A stretch of DNA of 64,000 nucleotides from Podospora pseudoanserina (GCF_035222485.1 NC_085921.1:3534001-3598000), one strand, 5' to 3'. Positions 50,193 to 62,095 are shown, counted from the first letter of the stretch. Notes: a model not told the origin generated them from the letters alone. Numbers and translations are program-made.

Positions 50193-52574
50193 GGCGTGGA
50201 GAAGAATGTCACCCGGCCATCGCAACCCAGCCATCCATCAACCACCGAATCGAGGTGGTGTTGTTGGCCAGTGTGTGCGTGCGGCCAATCCCTTTTTTCC
50301 CTCCCCTCCCTCCTTCCATCCATCCGCTACGGGCATTTATTTGACAACAGAACCAGTAAAATGGCCGTCTAGGTACAGTCACCCACACAGAGGTGCAGGT
50401 AGGCTCACACCACAATGACATATTTCAGTGATAGAGTAAGAAAAAGAAGTGGATATTCTCCTTTCCCTCCCTCCCGAACCACAAAAAGATGTCCGTCCGT
50501 TTCGGCTTTCCTTGTTTGATACGAGAACCGAGAACCAGAAGAAGCATGGAAAGGGGGGGGAGGAGGGGGGAAAGCCTGGAATGGTCTTTGTTGTTGTTGT
50601 TATTCTGCATCATGCATTTTTGACATTGGAAAGACTCTAGAACGAACGCACGGAAAATACGGGGGAAAAAATTGAGGATGATGATCATGGTGTGTTTTTT
50701 GTAACTTTTTTTTCTTTTGGTGGTGGTAGGTACCTTGCTTCTTTTTGTCACGACGTTAGGGTAGTATTTGAAGACCGAAAAGAGAAATACAATCACACAT
50801 TCAGGACAGAGAGGGAAAAAATAAACTAACGCAAGCCACAAACTGCAGGTTGGGGGGGAGGGGGGATGCCATGTGGGAGAGATGCATTTTTTGGCGGTTA
50901 GTGTTGTGTTGTAGTGTCACACTTGTGGGTAAGAGTAGGTGATTATTATCTACAACTGCGGAGAGATTTTTTTTTTACAAATGTGGGTTGTTGGTTGGGG
51001 GTTTAAAGGGAAGGGAAGAAGGGACATCATAGCGTGCAGTAGTCTGATTGCTCCCTTTGTTTTCTACCGGAGATGTCAAAAAGAGATTTTATTCGGCCAC
51101 TAAAGGGTTTTGGAGTAGGAAAGGTAGGTAGAGTATCATCAGGGCGGCCGGGACGAGACTTCTAGCATTAGGGTAACTACCAGACAGACAGGCAGACTTG
51201 AGGCGTCAGTCACCGGACCTTTTCATGCTTCTTTTTGTTGACAAGGAACGGCTGGATGCCAGTGTTTGCCATAACCAAGGCAACGCATCTCAGAACCTGT
51301 CGCTGTTTACCCTTGCTCCCTACTCTTCGGTGCCGGATCATGGGGGGCTAACTACCTACATACCTACCTACTTACCAATCAGCCCCCCCTTTTCCTCGGC
51401 TGTTATGGGACGGAAAAGACTACCTACGTTAAAGTTGTATACCCGGACCCAGAGAACATACGTGAAAGGTAAGGCTGATGACGACGGAGGTTTTCCGGAG
51501 ACGAGTACAACATCTACTTATGCAAAGTGATAGTGTAGGTAAAAAAAAGTATAAGAATAGAATCTCGGATTGTCCGACGGACAGACTGGATAGTACCTAG
51601 TAGAATAATTCACATTTATCCGCTGCGGTTACGTGCCTTAGAACGAACGGGATCAGAGAGGGAAAAGGGACAAGAGCTGGTAGCGAACAGGTTGCTGTTT
51701 TCGTCCTCCTTATGTACAGTTGGCTTTCGGGGGGAGGGGGGCTGGGAATTGTGTTCTGCTGAGATGCCTTACCTACCTACCTACTCAGCGATCCAGCTAC
51801 CTACCTACGCACTTACCGACCCGTCTCAAGTTGCTCTCTTTTCAGTCTTCTACGATACATCAACGGCCAACAAAGCTTGATAGTGAGGCATACATCGCTA
51901 TCTCGTAACCTCACCTCACGCGAGAACCCCCACGAAAGCCACCGTAGCATACCCGTGTCCGACCTAGCTCTCCCTTCCCACTCCTACTCCTCATTCCCAC
52001 TCATACCTCTCCTTCTACCACAGCTCGCTTGCCCCCAAGGGGGGAAAAGCCACCGTAGCAACAGTAGCACTTCCCCGTCCCCTCCATCATATCGTACCAT
52101 TTCTCCACGTTTTTGTCCCCTCCCTCAAGAAATGTAAGAGTCACAGCCCGTAGCTGGTGCTGTCAGGAACACAGTTCCATTCATCGATCTAACTACCTAT
52201 GCCACATGACATGCTCAGATTACGCACTTGGATGCATCAGAATCTCATTGGCAACTTAGCGTATGCCATGCCGCCATTCTTTCTAGACATCCCCAAAGAA
52301 AATCCCAAGGAATGCATCACACGCACTCTTCAAGTGTTGCCCGCTTGTTGGCTGGAAGATGTAATGGGTACGGGGTATCATCATCATTTGTGGACTTTCC
52401 CATTCGACTCTACATACACACCAAACCCAACACAATGCCATTGTAAATCTCTTTCCATCTAGCTATATTCACCACCAACACCAATGCAAAACCTCCAGCA
52501 CCTGAATAACACCCCCCCCTCCCCCCCACAAACCCAAACCCAAAAGCTATGCTAAACCCCCCATTCCCAAACCC

Positions 52575-54856
52575 TCACCTCGGCACCACAAAATCAAAAT
52601 CATCCTCATTAAAATCATCCTCCTCATCGTTCAACGCCAACCTCACAAACCGTCTCACCCACTCCTCCTGCCTCGGGTCCAGCTCCCCGTTCCCATCCAG
52701 CATCTCCATCATCTCCACCATGTTATGCTCCCCTCCCCCAGCTCCTGCTTGGTTCTGGTTGTTCTGGTTGTTATTACGACGCTGCCCCTGTTGTGCCTGA
52801 TTATTAGCATTTTGCCGGTGGCCACCACCACCACCCCCTCGGCCACCTCCTCTGTTATGGCCTCCTTGTCCGCCGGGTCCGAAGCCGGCGTGTCCTCCTC
52901 CCCGACCTCCCCGACCACCACCTCCACCTCTCTGTTGATGTCCCCCTCGATGTACACCTCCTCTCCCACCTCGAGCAGCCAACGCACCACCAGCTCCCTG
53001 TCTCCCACGCGGACCTCCGCGGGCTGCTGCTACCCCAGCATTATTCCCCCCTCCCTGCGCTGGCACCGGAGCAGGAGCAGCAGGCGCCGGGTTATTAGCA
53101 GCAATCCTCAACACCAGCGGTCCCTCCCTCGCAATCCCAACCTCCTGCGCCGGACCACCAGCCGGTTGCTGTGGTGCCGGTGGCCGAAGAGGAGGCTGTT
53201 GAACCGGTGCTGCGACCGCCGGCCTCCCCTAACCCCTGATCCTGCCCCTCCCCTCCTCCCCCCTCCTCCTCCTCCCCATCCGTAGCCTCCTCAATCTCAG
53301 GAATAAACTGCTCAACCCTCTCATCAAACACCACCGCCGGCGCGGGCCTCCCCGCCCCCGCCCGCAAACCCATAACCCACATCCGCCCCATCCCCCAACT
53401 CCAGCTCCCACAACCTCATAAAACAGCTCGTCACCCTCCCGTCAGGCGCCGTATTGAAATGCTGGTACGGATTCCCCGGATCCAACCACGCAGAGCACAA
53501 GTAGCAAAAGTGTGTCTGGCACCGATAGCAAATCATGTGGTTGCACCCGTGCGTCTTCTGCGCAGGGGCAGCACACGTAGGGCAAGGGGTGGTGTGCGCC
53601 TTCATGTACTCAATCGTCGCCAGCTCCTCCGCCGTCAGCTCCTCCTTTGGCCTCCGGCAGCCGACAAACTCCCCGTGCCACGACTGCATGCACCTGCTGC
53701 AAAAGGCAAAGCTGCACGTGTCGCATATCGACAGCAGGTCCTCCGTCTTGTTGTACGGTTTCGACTTTCCGACTTCACCTTCGGGCGTCTCTTCGTTGTC
53801 GTCGTCGTCGTCATCGTCTTCAGAGGTCGAGCTTTCGTCGTCTTCTGATGCGTCGGCGAGTTCGAGGCCGGTAGGTCGTTTATGCCTCTTCGACCTGGCG
53901 GCACCGTTGCACCATTGACGGGGACAGTAGATCGTGTTCTTGTCCGACTCGAGCTCGGTCTTGTATTTGAGCGTCACGTAGCGTCTGACGGTGTCCTCGT
54001 CGATGGGGATCTGGAGCAGTTCGCTAGGGCTGATGAAGACCTTTGGCTTTTTCCGCTTTCGACCCGAGGGAGACCGTGACTTTTCACGTTCTTTGGCGCA
54101 GTTGGGTGCTGGACATTTGACTGCCGCCAAGTTCCCCTCTTTGATGGCGCTGTTGTAAAAGTCTTGGAGACATTCGACGCAAAAGACGTGCCCACAGTCC
54201 ATCATTTTGTGGCAAAAGGCGCCCTTTTTGGGATCCAGACATACACCACACTCAAAGGTCTCCTTCTCAAAAGCAGCTCTCCTGGCTCTGATGTCGTAGT
54301 CGAGAATGGCAATCCTGTGGCTCGGGTCAACCTCCAACGCATCTCCGTCACCAACCAGTCCAAATATCTCCTCGGCCGCCTGTTGTATGTGGTCGATGTA
54401 GCTGAAGCCGACCATATCACGCCCCATATCCTCCCATAGCCTCGGACCGTCCTCCTGGAGCTTCTTGATCGTTTCGGATGGAAGCCATGGCGGATTTGTA
54501 GAAATGCTAACCTTGGGAGGTTCTTCCCGGGGGTATCGGGGGCCGAAAGAAAGTTCGAGCCGTATCGATGGGAGGTGGGCTAGTTCATGGGAGTCAACTT
54601 GCGGTTCGCCCTGTTGGCCGCCACCAGCTATGGCGGGGCCGGCATGGGGGTTGACGCCATTTGGGGCTCGTCCAACGGTGGGATCTGGAGGTGGACCATC
54701 GTTGGAAGCGGTGGGAAAGTAGACAATGACAGGCTTCGAGGGGGTGACGGGAAGTTCGAGGGCGATGGTATAAGGGTCGTCCTTGTTGGGCGTTTGTATC
54801 TCTGGAAATATGGCCTCTAAAGTCTGGAGCTCGGTGTCTCGCTCGGTTTCTGCCAT
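52575..54856 (-). CDS. itt1: RWD-RBR E3 ubiquitin ligase (Itt1/RNF14-like), tail in shifted frames
   Basis: On the minus strand from ATG 54856. An RWD domain (residues about 5-170, DTELQTLEAIFPEI) is followed by RING1 (C203GVCLDP to CPAPNC), an IBR segment (YCPRQWC, then CDTCSFAFCSRC) with a long acidic insert of Asp/Glu, and RING2 (CPTCAAPAQKTHGCNHM), whose HGC cysteine is the expected catalytic residue. RBR ligases take ubiquitin from E2 onto this Cys before transfer; Itt1 was linked to translation termination in yeast. The first frame stops at 53324 (GGGGV). A protein-like continuation is in a second frame at about 53391-53200 (FDERVEQFIPEIEE) and then a third to the stop at 52575 (PLVLRIAANNP, a Gly/Arg-rich segment, EEWVRRFVRLALNDEED). 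The catalytic core is intact; only the tail is uncertain. Confidence 0.82.
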
Positions 54857-55721
54857 GGGTACCAAGCTCTTGATGTATTTGGAAAACTATCCCTTCCGCC
54901 AATCCACCCGTCTTTGTCCCCTTGTCCAAGTGAGTTATTCTCCGTGCTGTTGTGCGACTGTCCGGCTTGCTAAAAATAGGCCCGTGATGATCGCGGTCGG
55001 TCGTGGATTAAAAGGTGACAGAAGAGGGGTTCCGGAAAAGCAATTAATCTCGGCGCCTGAAAAAGTATGGCTTTCGTTTGGAAATATTTCGCAAGATAAA
55101 TAGGACCCGCTTCGTCTTGTAGATTTAGATTATTAATGGCTTGAAGTTTGCAGATGGGTGGTGGGCTCAGCACGGCATCGAAATGGCAGTCCAGTGGTCG
55201 AGCAGAGGTAAACGACGCATGTTCCAGAGGGACCAAAAGACGGGGACTCGAAAGATCAACCGGGAGGCAAAATACTTGTTTTATTTTTTTTCTTCGACAG
55301 GTAGTTGTTGGGTGGAAAGTTGAGGACGACGCGGCAGATGGATGATGACTCGTTCGGTGACTTGGACGTTGCACAGTTGCCAATCCGGCATCCCAGCGCT
55401 GTGGCACCCCGCCTTTTCCCCAAGCCCACCCACTGAAGAAAGGGTCCCCCTTGCTCGAGCGGGCTGAGCCGTTTGGCCAGCCAGCCTGAAACAGACACGC
55501 TGACGTTACCTGCTCGTTGCTTGTTCGAGAGCTTCTGGAACTTGCACAGCATCAAACCTGCCTTCAACGAGGTCTCTCTCGGGGATAGCTATAGTCAAAC
55601 TAGGTGCCATTCGCGCGACGCCGGCCCTTGATAGCTTTTTAATAATTGAATAATGCGGCAATAGGACCCCATCTTTACATATTTTCTTTCGTCTCCCAAG
55701 GGAACCAACCAAACCGCCAAT
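54857..55721. other. Divergent promoter of the RBR ligase and dolichyl-diphosphatase genes
   Basis: A 0.87 kb interval between divergent start codons. No gene, RNA or repeat recognised. Confidence 0.55.
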
Positions 55722-56606
55722 ATGTCCGACAACATCACCCCCCTCGCATCTCTATCCCTCACCCACGTGTACTACGTCAGTGATCTCCCACTCTTCATCC
55801 TTACCACTCAAGTACTAACACAAACCCAGAACCCCAACGACCCCCTCTCCCACCTCTGCGCCTTCCTCGCCCTCGTCCCCCAAGCCCTCTGCGTCGTCTA
55901 CGCCACCCTCCTCTGGTCCACCCGCGAAGCCGAAGTCCTCCTAATGTTCCTCGGCCAACTAACCTGCGAACTCATCAACTTCGTCCTCAAACGCCTCATC
56001 AAAGAAGAACGCCCAAAACACGTCATCAGCACCGGTGGAAAGGGGTACGGCATGCCATCATCACACGCGCAATTCGCCGTCTTTTGGGCGGTAGCACTGG
56101 GGTTATTTCTCATGGTCAGGCACAGGCCGCCAAGGTCCCACATCAAAAAGGGGCAGATGCAGAAGGAAAAGGCAGAAGGGAAAGAAGGGCCGGCGCTGGT
56201 TGACGTGCCGAGACGGTACAAGGAGGGTGGGTTGCGGGCTGTGAATGCGCATTTGGAGGCGTATTCCCACACGCCGTGGTCGTGGGCGCAGAGGGCGGTG
56301 GTGAGCTTGGCTGCGGGGGTTGTGGCGGTTTTGGTGGCCTGGAGTCGGATTTATCTTGGGTATCATACGCCTAAGCAGGTGCTGGCTGGGTCGGCGGCTG
56401 GGGCTGTGAGTGCGGTGGCTTGGTTTGCTGTTACTTATATGGTGAGGGAGACGGGGTTGTTGGCGTGGGGGTTGGAGTTTCCTGTGGCCAGGTGGCTGAG
56501 GATACGAGACTTGGTGGTGGAGGAGGACTTGTGTCAGGCTGGGTGGGAGAAGTGGGAAGAGCGGAGGATATTGGCTCTGAGTAAGTTGAAGGAAAAGAAC
56601 AAGTAA
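55722..56606 (+). CDS. cax4: Dolichyl-diphosphatase, PAP2 family
   Basis: Two exons, 55722-55775 and 55830-56606, giving 276 residues. The 54-nt intron has no in-frame stop and could be read through, adding 18 residues, but it has good GTCAGT, CTAAC and CAG signals and removal gives the family-like junction HVYYNPNDP. PAP2 motifs are complete: KRLIKEERP (KX6RP), MPSSHAQF (PSGH-type) and SRIYLGYHTPKQV (SRX5H). Four or more membrane segments flank them. The enzyme removes phosphate from dolichyl diphosphate in the ER lumen, recycling the N-glycosylation carrier. A charged loop (about residues 130-165, KEKAEGKEG) follows the second motif. The 5' half uses C-ending codons and the 3' half G-rich codons. 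It is convergent with the MARVEL-like gene. Confidence 0.92.
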   Translation: MSDNITPLASLSLTHVYYVSDLPLFILTTQVLTQTQNPNDPLSHLCAFLALVPQALCVVYATLLWSTREAEVLLMFLGQLTCELINFVLKRLIKEERPKHVISTGGKGYGMPSSHAQFAVFWAVALGLFLMVRHRPPRSHIKKGQMQKEKAEGKEGPALVDVPRRYKEGGLRAVNAHLEAYSHTPWSWAQRAVVSLAAGVVAVLVAWSRIYLGYHTPKQVLAGSAAGAVSAVAWFAVTYMVRETGLLAWGLEFPVARWLRIRDLVVEEDLCQAGWEKWEERRILALSKLKEKNK

Positions 56607-56915
56607 AAAGGGGGGCATGCTTGAGCGAGGTGTTAATACTTGGGGTCTAAACTATTATACCATGTGACTGCAGAAAACGCAACGAAGTTGATATTCACGG
56701 TCTTGTGTGGATGAGCAATGACTCTTGATTTTGAGTTATGTGCAAAATACCTATATGTACAAATTGCATGAATCCTAGATTATCCCTTCTTGGTAAAGTT
56801 ACAAAGTAAATGGAGCTTTTGAGAGCAACGAAAGTAATCCTCCCCAATATTTGCCGTAAATCCCCCCAGCACACTCTTTCACCCGACGTATCTTACACTT
56901 CCATGCTGTTTTCTC
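56607..56915. other. Convergent intergenic gap
   Basis: 309 nt between two stop codons, AT-richer than the flanks and presumably both 3' UTRs. Nothing else seen. Confidence 0.6.
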
Positions 56916-58000
56916 TCACCCCCGATAGCCTCCCGTGTGTGTATTTGAGTTCCAATACCTCGCCGCTGGCTGCGGAGGCGGAAGATTCCCATACCCATTA
57001 CCGTTCCCATCATACGTATGCCCGTTCCCGTACGTGTTACCGTTGGCAATCCCATTGCCACTATTAGCATACCCGTTTCCACTCCCGTTCATCAACCCCA
57101 TATCGCCATTCGCAACCCCAGGCGAATGCAGCGTCTGCTGCTCATACTTTTGAGCTACTGCAAGCCCGCCATACCCCTGGTTGCTCGCCACCCTGGTGTT
57201 ATCAGTCCCATAGCTATTCCTCACCTCATCCGGCGTGGTGTGAACAGGCAGGGCGTTCGGATCCGGCCCCAAATCTGTTTGGTGTTGCCCGCCTCTTCTC
57301 CGACCGAACAGCGCGCTGAAACGGTTCTTTTTCTTGCCGTACCCGGCGGTGTAGTCGTTTGCGGGGGACGGTCCGAACCGTTTCTCTCTCTTGCGGTGGC
57401 GGGCCAGGGCGAGGTTTACCAGGCAGGAGAGGGCGAAGAGGATGCTTGGTTGTGGGTGTCAGTCTCCTTTTTTTCACGACCTAAAAGAGCAAAAGAGTAA
57501 CAAGAGAAAACACAACAACAACAGCAGCGACAACAGTATCTGTTGGAAAAAACTCACCAAGCAGCAACAGCCACCGAAAAAACCGCCTTCTCCATCTCAC
57601 ACGCGGTCCCATACTGCAACCCCCCCCTCTCACTCCAACTATTCCCCACCCCCAGCACGGTGTCGACCTCGCCCGTGCAGTTGCCTACCCCGTGTCTGTT
57701 CACCCCGGCGATGTACCCAAAGCAGGGGATGAACGCCACATCAAGCACCATCATCAGAAAGCTCGGGAATGGGTGGCCCGGGGCGCAACATAGTAACAGA
57801 AAAGCGAGGATTGTGTAAGCGGTTGCTGCGCCGGCTATGCCGAGGACTGCCCGGACGAAGGTCCCGATGGGGAGGGAGTGGGTGCTGAGAGTGGCGAGGA
57901 AGTAAGCGTAGACTGCCAGGACGAGGGCCGCGCAGCAGAACTGGAGGGTGCGGAGGAGGAACTGGAGGGTTTTGAGGGCTGTTCCTTTTGCGGCGCCCAT
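56916..58000 (-). CDS. MARVEL-like four-pass membrane protein
   Basis: Two exons on the minus strand, 58000-57558 and 57444-56916, giving 323 residues; the intron is 113 nt. Four hydrophobic segments are visible at roughly residues 15-37, 47-73, 77-98 and 138-160; the splice junction falls within the last. An extracellular or luminal loop with two Cys (VGNCTGEVDTV, TACEMEK) precedes the fourth. This is the layout of fungal MARVEL-domain proteins, which sit in the plasma membrane or vesicles. A cytosolic tail follows, basic at first (RHRKREKRFG, KKKNRF) and then Gly/Asn-rich (GNGYGN-type repeats). The specific function is unknown. Confidence 0.75.
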
Positions 58001-59434
58001 TGTGGTTGTTGGTTGTTCCTGGGTATGTAAGTTTGTTGGTTGGTGCAAACAAAACAATGACAATTCGGCAGTTGTCTGGCTCCTGCTGAATGCAGGTTCA
58101 ATCACACTTCACAAAATAGCTCGATCAAAAATTGAACAAAAAAATGCTTTCGATGGACGAAAAGGGGGGTGGGAATGCACCGCTTAAAGGGTCCCATCTT
58201 CTCAAAAGCCAAGAGATGACATCTGCCTTGTCTCGAGCTGGCCCTCCGATAGCTCAACCCACCTACCACCCTCCAGGGGGCCATGTACTTTTTGCCTCAC
58301 CCCCCATTGTATGTATGTATGTACACGCACATATGCGGGGAGCCCTTATCCCCATGGAAAGAAGGGCATCGGAGCGACCCAGCGGTGGTGCGGCCTGTTG
58401 CATCACTGTCAAAGACCCAGAACCCCGACCACGGCCATCCCCCCACTCACTACATTGCTCGGCTTTCCGTTTGCCTACCTCACCAAAATATCAGGTGAAA
58501 AATTCCGTGAAAAGACAGCATGACGACGCCGTTTCGTCGATCCGAGAACGAGTATGGGTTGTAGTTGAAAGAGGCTGACGTCATGCTGTGGCATGTGAAC
58601 CGTTTGTTTTGTGGGGTAGACTAATGATGCACAGCCACAAGCCACAGTTTTCATGGGTAAACATGTGGCGTTTAGATGGAAAAGACGCGCAATATCAGTT
58701 TGACAGGCGGGAGGTGGTCAACTGCCGAGAGAAAATATGCCTGGAGGGAGCGAGCTAGTGTTCTATTTTTGTTGATTTTAGAGAACTCATGTTCAACATA
58801 GGAGTTTGGTGGGTGTTGAGAGCAGCAGACGTCGACACATGAAAAGTGGGACTGCCCCAGAACATCAGCCCCTTTTTGCCAGAGAACGATGAACAGTCGA
58901 CCTAGAAACATTTCCATGCTGTACTTTGTTGGTGACCAACATGCTATTTACCGTAAGTGTAGAATCAAAACTACTGGAAACATCTATCCAAGATCTCGTG
59001 TCCCCGTTTCGATTTACCCTTCCGCCCACTACCCCAGGTCGAAACACGCATCGTTGATCTGTCACACAAAACCAACCGCGGGAAATCTGCAAAAATCCAA
59101 AAAACGTTTTGGAAATCTCCCGACATGTTCCGTCCATCCCAGACACAAACATTTTTCTTTCCCCTTAATCAGCGATGCACACGACAGTTTCACTCCCGCT
59201 CACACCCACTGGTCCCGGCCACGGCCACCCCCATCTACGGCCCCATCCGGGGCATGGTGGCACGGAAGGTTAATCGACATTTTTGCTACACACCAGTCAT
59301 ATGAACTTTTCGGAACCGCAAAATCTTCTGGGCCAGACAACAATCATCTATTGTCCCGAGCCCCTCCTCATTCATTGTGCCTAATCAAGCTTTCATGTTT
59401 GGGGTATCCAGTCACATCATCAAATTCTCCGTCA
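58001..59434. other. Intergenic region
   Basis: 1.4 kb between the MARVEL-like gene start and the permease stop. No gene recognised. A TATG tetranucleotide run lies near 58308-58322. The 270-codon plus-strand frame at 58889-59701 runs antisense into the permease 3' end and is rejected. Confidence 0.5.
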
Positions 59435-61333
59435 TCACCTCCCCCAAAACTTCCACCACGGCCTCTCATCATCCTCACTCAAAGCCCTCTTCATCCTACT
59501 CCTATCTGGAGCCCCCCTCCCCCTAACCCTCCAGAAATACACCGGCACCCCCGCCACCACAAACGCAATCACTATCAGCGTCTGCAACGGCTGTGCAAAC
59601 ACAGCTCTGCTCAACAAAAACAGGCTGACGCAGCAAAAGATGATAGGCGTGGTGATCCACGTCTTGTATGGTCTTTCCAGCGTAGGTTCTCTCACTCGTA
59701 GGACAATGAGCCCCAGCACAGTAATGAAATAAAACGTGTACCCCGCCACGCCGTAGAATGTAAGTAGTGTAGAGAACTCGCCCACGAGAATATACGCGGC
59801 GGTCAAGACAGCGTTCAGAATCAGCGCTGGGATAGGGGTGAAAAACAGCCCTGTGTCCTCATCGCCAAAGAGTTTCGACATCTTCTTCTTGAACCAGGAT
59901 CTTGTCCTGACTGTTGAGAGTGAGTCTGGGCTGCCGGTGCCATTTCCGAGGCGCCCGAATACAGAGGGGATGTACCCTTCTTTTCCGGCTACGTACACGA
60001 GCCGGCTGGAAGTGAAAGTGGATGAGTTGAGAGCGCCAAAGCAGGAGGCGCTGACAATAAGAGCTAGGACTAAAGAGCCAATGGATCCAAAGACTTTCGA
60101 TCCAAACATGACAGCAACGGTGTTGGTCGAGTTGATGGCGTCCAAAGGAAGGACAAAGAAGTAAGCGATGTTGGCGAGGACGTAGGAGATGATGACCAGG
60201 GGCATGGCGGTATGGATCACTCGCGGCAGATCTCGGCTGGCGTTGCGGAACTCACCCACAACATAGTTTGTCTGATAAATTGGTTAGCTAAGAGTAAACA
60301 GAACGGCGGAGAGGGAACTCGCATTATCCCACCCGTCATACGCCCAGAGACCAGCATACAGCGCCACAGCCCAGGCCGACGTCTCCGTTGATGTCCCCTC
60401 AAACCATCCGCGCTCCTTCCATTCCACATTCGCTGTGGTTCCCGAAGCCGAGTACCCAGTAATCGCCACCACCACACCAATGATGGTCACTGTGATCAAA
60501 GCAACAAACTTCAAAAACATGAGCATATCGTTCAACCTTGTCCCCAATCTCGTCGAAACGCAGTTCAAAAATGTGACCAGACTCAACCCCACCAATGCCA
60601 CCGTCTTGTTGAACCAAGGATCAATCATCTCCGCCTCAGCGCCGATGAACGCCCTGATGAGGTACTCGCCCATAATAATGGCGATAATAGCGGCGCTTCC
60701 AGGCTTCAACACCAACACAGCAACCCACGTAAACAAAAACCCCGAGCACTCCCCAAAGATCTTGGAGAGATACACCTGCGCGCCACCGTTTAATGGGATC
60801 GCGCCTCCCAGCTCTGCATAACTTGCGCCGCCCGTCCACGCCAGCACACCAGCAACCACCCACACAATCAACGCAGCCCCTGGCGACCCAACATTCGAGT
60901 TGACCTGACTCGGCGACGAGAAAATACCCGACCCAATAATCAACCCAACAATCAGCGACAAGCCATTCAGGTACGTCAACGTCTTGTGCTTTTCCAGCGA
61001 CCCACCGCCCAACCCGCCGCTCACATCCCTCGCCGAGGTTGGCGCCCCTATAGGAGCATACCCAGCGCCGGTGGTGGAAGAGAGCGGAAACAAATTCGCG
61101 GCAAAATCAAAGTTGGAAGTTACAGAGTATGATCGATCTGGGCGGGTGCGCACAGCTGGGTTTGCGCTGTCGAGGGGATCGTCTCGTTCGAGGGAGGCAC
61201 GCCGAGAGGACGAGATGCTAGGTCGGGAGTCGGTCTCGCTTGTATCGACGCCTGGACTAGAGCTGGCGAGGGAGGCTAGTTCGAGAGAGTCGCGGCCGCC
61301 GGGTGGAGGGGCGGAGGAGTATAATGGCGGCAT
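59435..61333 (-). CDS. L-type amino-acid transporter (APC superfamily) with a GC-AG intron
   Basis: Two exons on the minus strand, 61333-60323 and 60271-59435, giving 615 residues. The 51-nt intron starts with GC (AAT|GCGAGT) and ends in ATCAG, with a CTAAC branch point; the frame is exact and yields WDNTNYVVGEF. A disordered Ser-rich N-terminal tail of about 115 residues precedes around 12 membrane segments. The APC hallmark GSGIF sits in the first (LIIGSGIFSSP); YAELGGAIPLNGGAQVYL and ALYAGLWAYDGWDN are typical of SLC7/LAT-type carriers and fungal methionine-type permeases. A hydrophilic loop (FKKKMSKLFGDEDTG) interrupts the second half. The likely role is plasma-membrane uptake of neutral amino acids. 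Substrate is not resolved. Confidence 0.88.
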
Positions 61334-62095
61334 TGCTTGCCCGGTCTCGGATGGGTTTTATGCGGTGCGGTGTGTTTGTTGCGGGGGGTACTATTTTGTT
61401 ATACCCTTGGAATTAGAGACGGAAGAATGACCATTTCTGGTTTTCGTTCGATCGAAGTACAGGTTGAGAGAGACGAAACGAGATTCGGCGGTAAAGACTT
61501 TGGTCGCTATGGGGTTGGCCAAGGAAAGTGATCGCAGACGTCACTGACGTTCTGGGTGTGTGTAGATTAAATAGGTGTATGCAGTGCAAAGTTCGTCAGG
61601 GGGTGGTGAGATGTCGAAAGTGCGGTGAAAGGAAACGATTTGTCGACCGCGAATTAACGATATTGAGGGTCGAGTTTTAGACTTTGATCCAGGAGAGAAG
61701 TTCCAGGAGGCTTGAGAAAGGGTTGCGGCAGGTTGGCAGATGGGAACCAGAGCCAAGGGCGGGTATGGCCCGTGCAGATGCAGCCCCGACGTAAAAGGCT
61801 TGGCAGGGGTGCACAACAGATCTGTAAAACTTGCAGAACCATTGCTGGGAGTATATATCTGGGTTTCAGTCCACTCGCTCTTCTCGGATATCATGTCAGG
61901 TTCAGTGTTCATTCCCATTTACTCCAGATGAGGACAACATGAGCAAAAAAGAACAAAGCCTATTCGCAGCCGTCTCCAAACCCCAGTTTTGACAAAGGGC
62001 TGGACCCGTTATTGTGTGGAGACTTAGCTATGCCAAGCACTGTCGACGGAGCTTGACAACGAAGCGAGAATGGAGTCAAAAATACAGAAAAAATT
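61334..62095. other. Intergenic region, permease promoter
   Basis: No gene recognised between the permease start and the 5S rRNA gene. It contains the permease 5' flank. No repeats seen. Confidence 0.55.
62088..62093 (-). terminator. RNA polymerase III T-run terminator of the 5S gene
   Basis: Six T on the minus strand directly after the 5S 3' end, the usual polymerase III stop signal. Confidence 0.8.

Larger units (their letters stand above)
39681..52574. other. 12.9 kb gene-poor region upstream of vib-1
   Basis: No gene I can support. Both neighbours are on the minus strand, so the whole stretch is upstream of vib-1 and downstream of the RBR ligase gene. Open frames up to 230 codons (40654-41346 and 41362-42027 minus, 48195-48854 plus) lack domain resemblance and consistent codon use. 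Composition is near 50% GC without RIP-like AT-rich blocks, and no terminal repeats or transposase remnants were seen. The stretch contains simple repeats (43235-43264, 50156-50192), several TACC arrays (42694, 49698-49715, 51355-51370, 51769-51785, 51797-51808), and T- or A-rich tracts around 50680-51000. A possible 48-residue secreted peptide (45458-45604) is listed separately. It may contain long leader exons, non-coding RNA or enhancer-like elements for vib-1. Confidence 0.5.

Noticed and set aside
55776-55829. Reading dolichyl-diphosphatase through the 54-nt intron as one exon
   Set aside because: The segment is in frame without stops but has standard donor, branch and acceptor signals, and its removal gives a junction that fits the family.
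58889-59701. 270-codon plus-strand frame
   Set aside because: Its 3' part is antisense to the permease terminal exon, and its sequence is low-complexity Pro/His.
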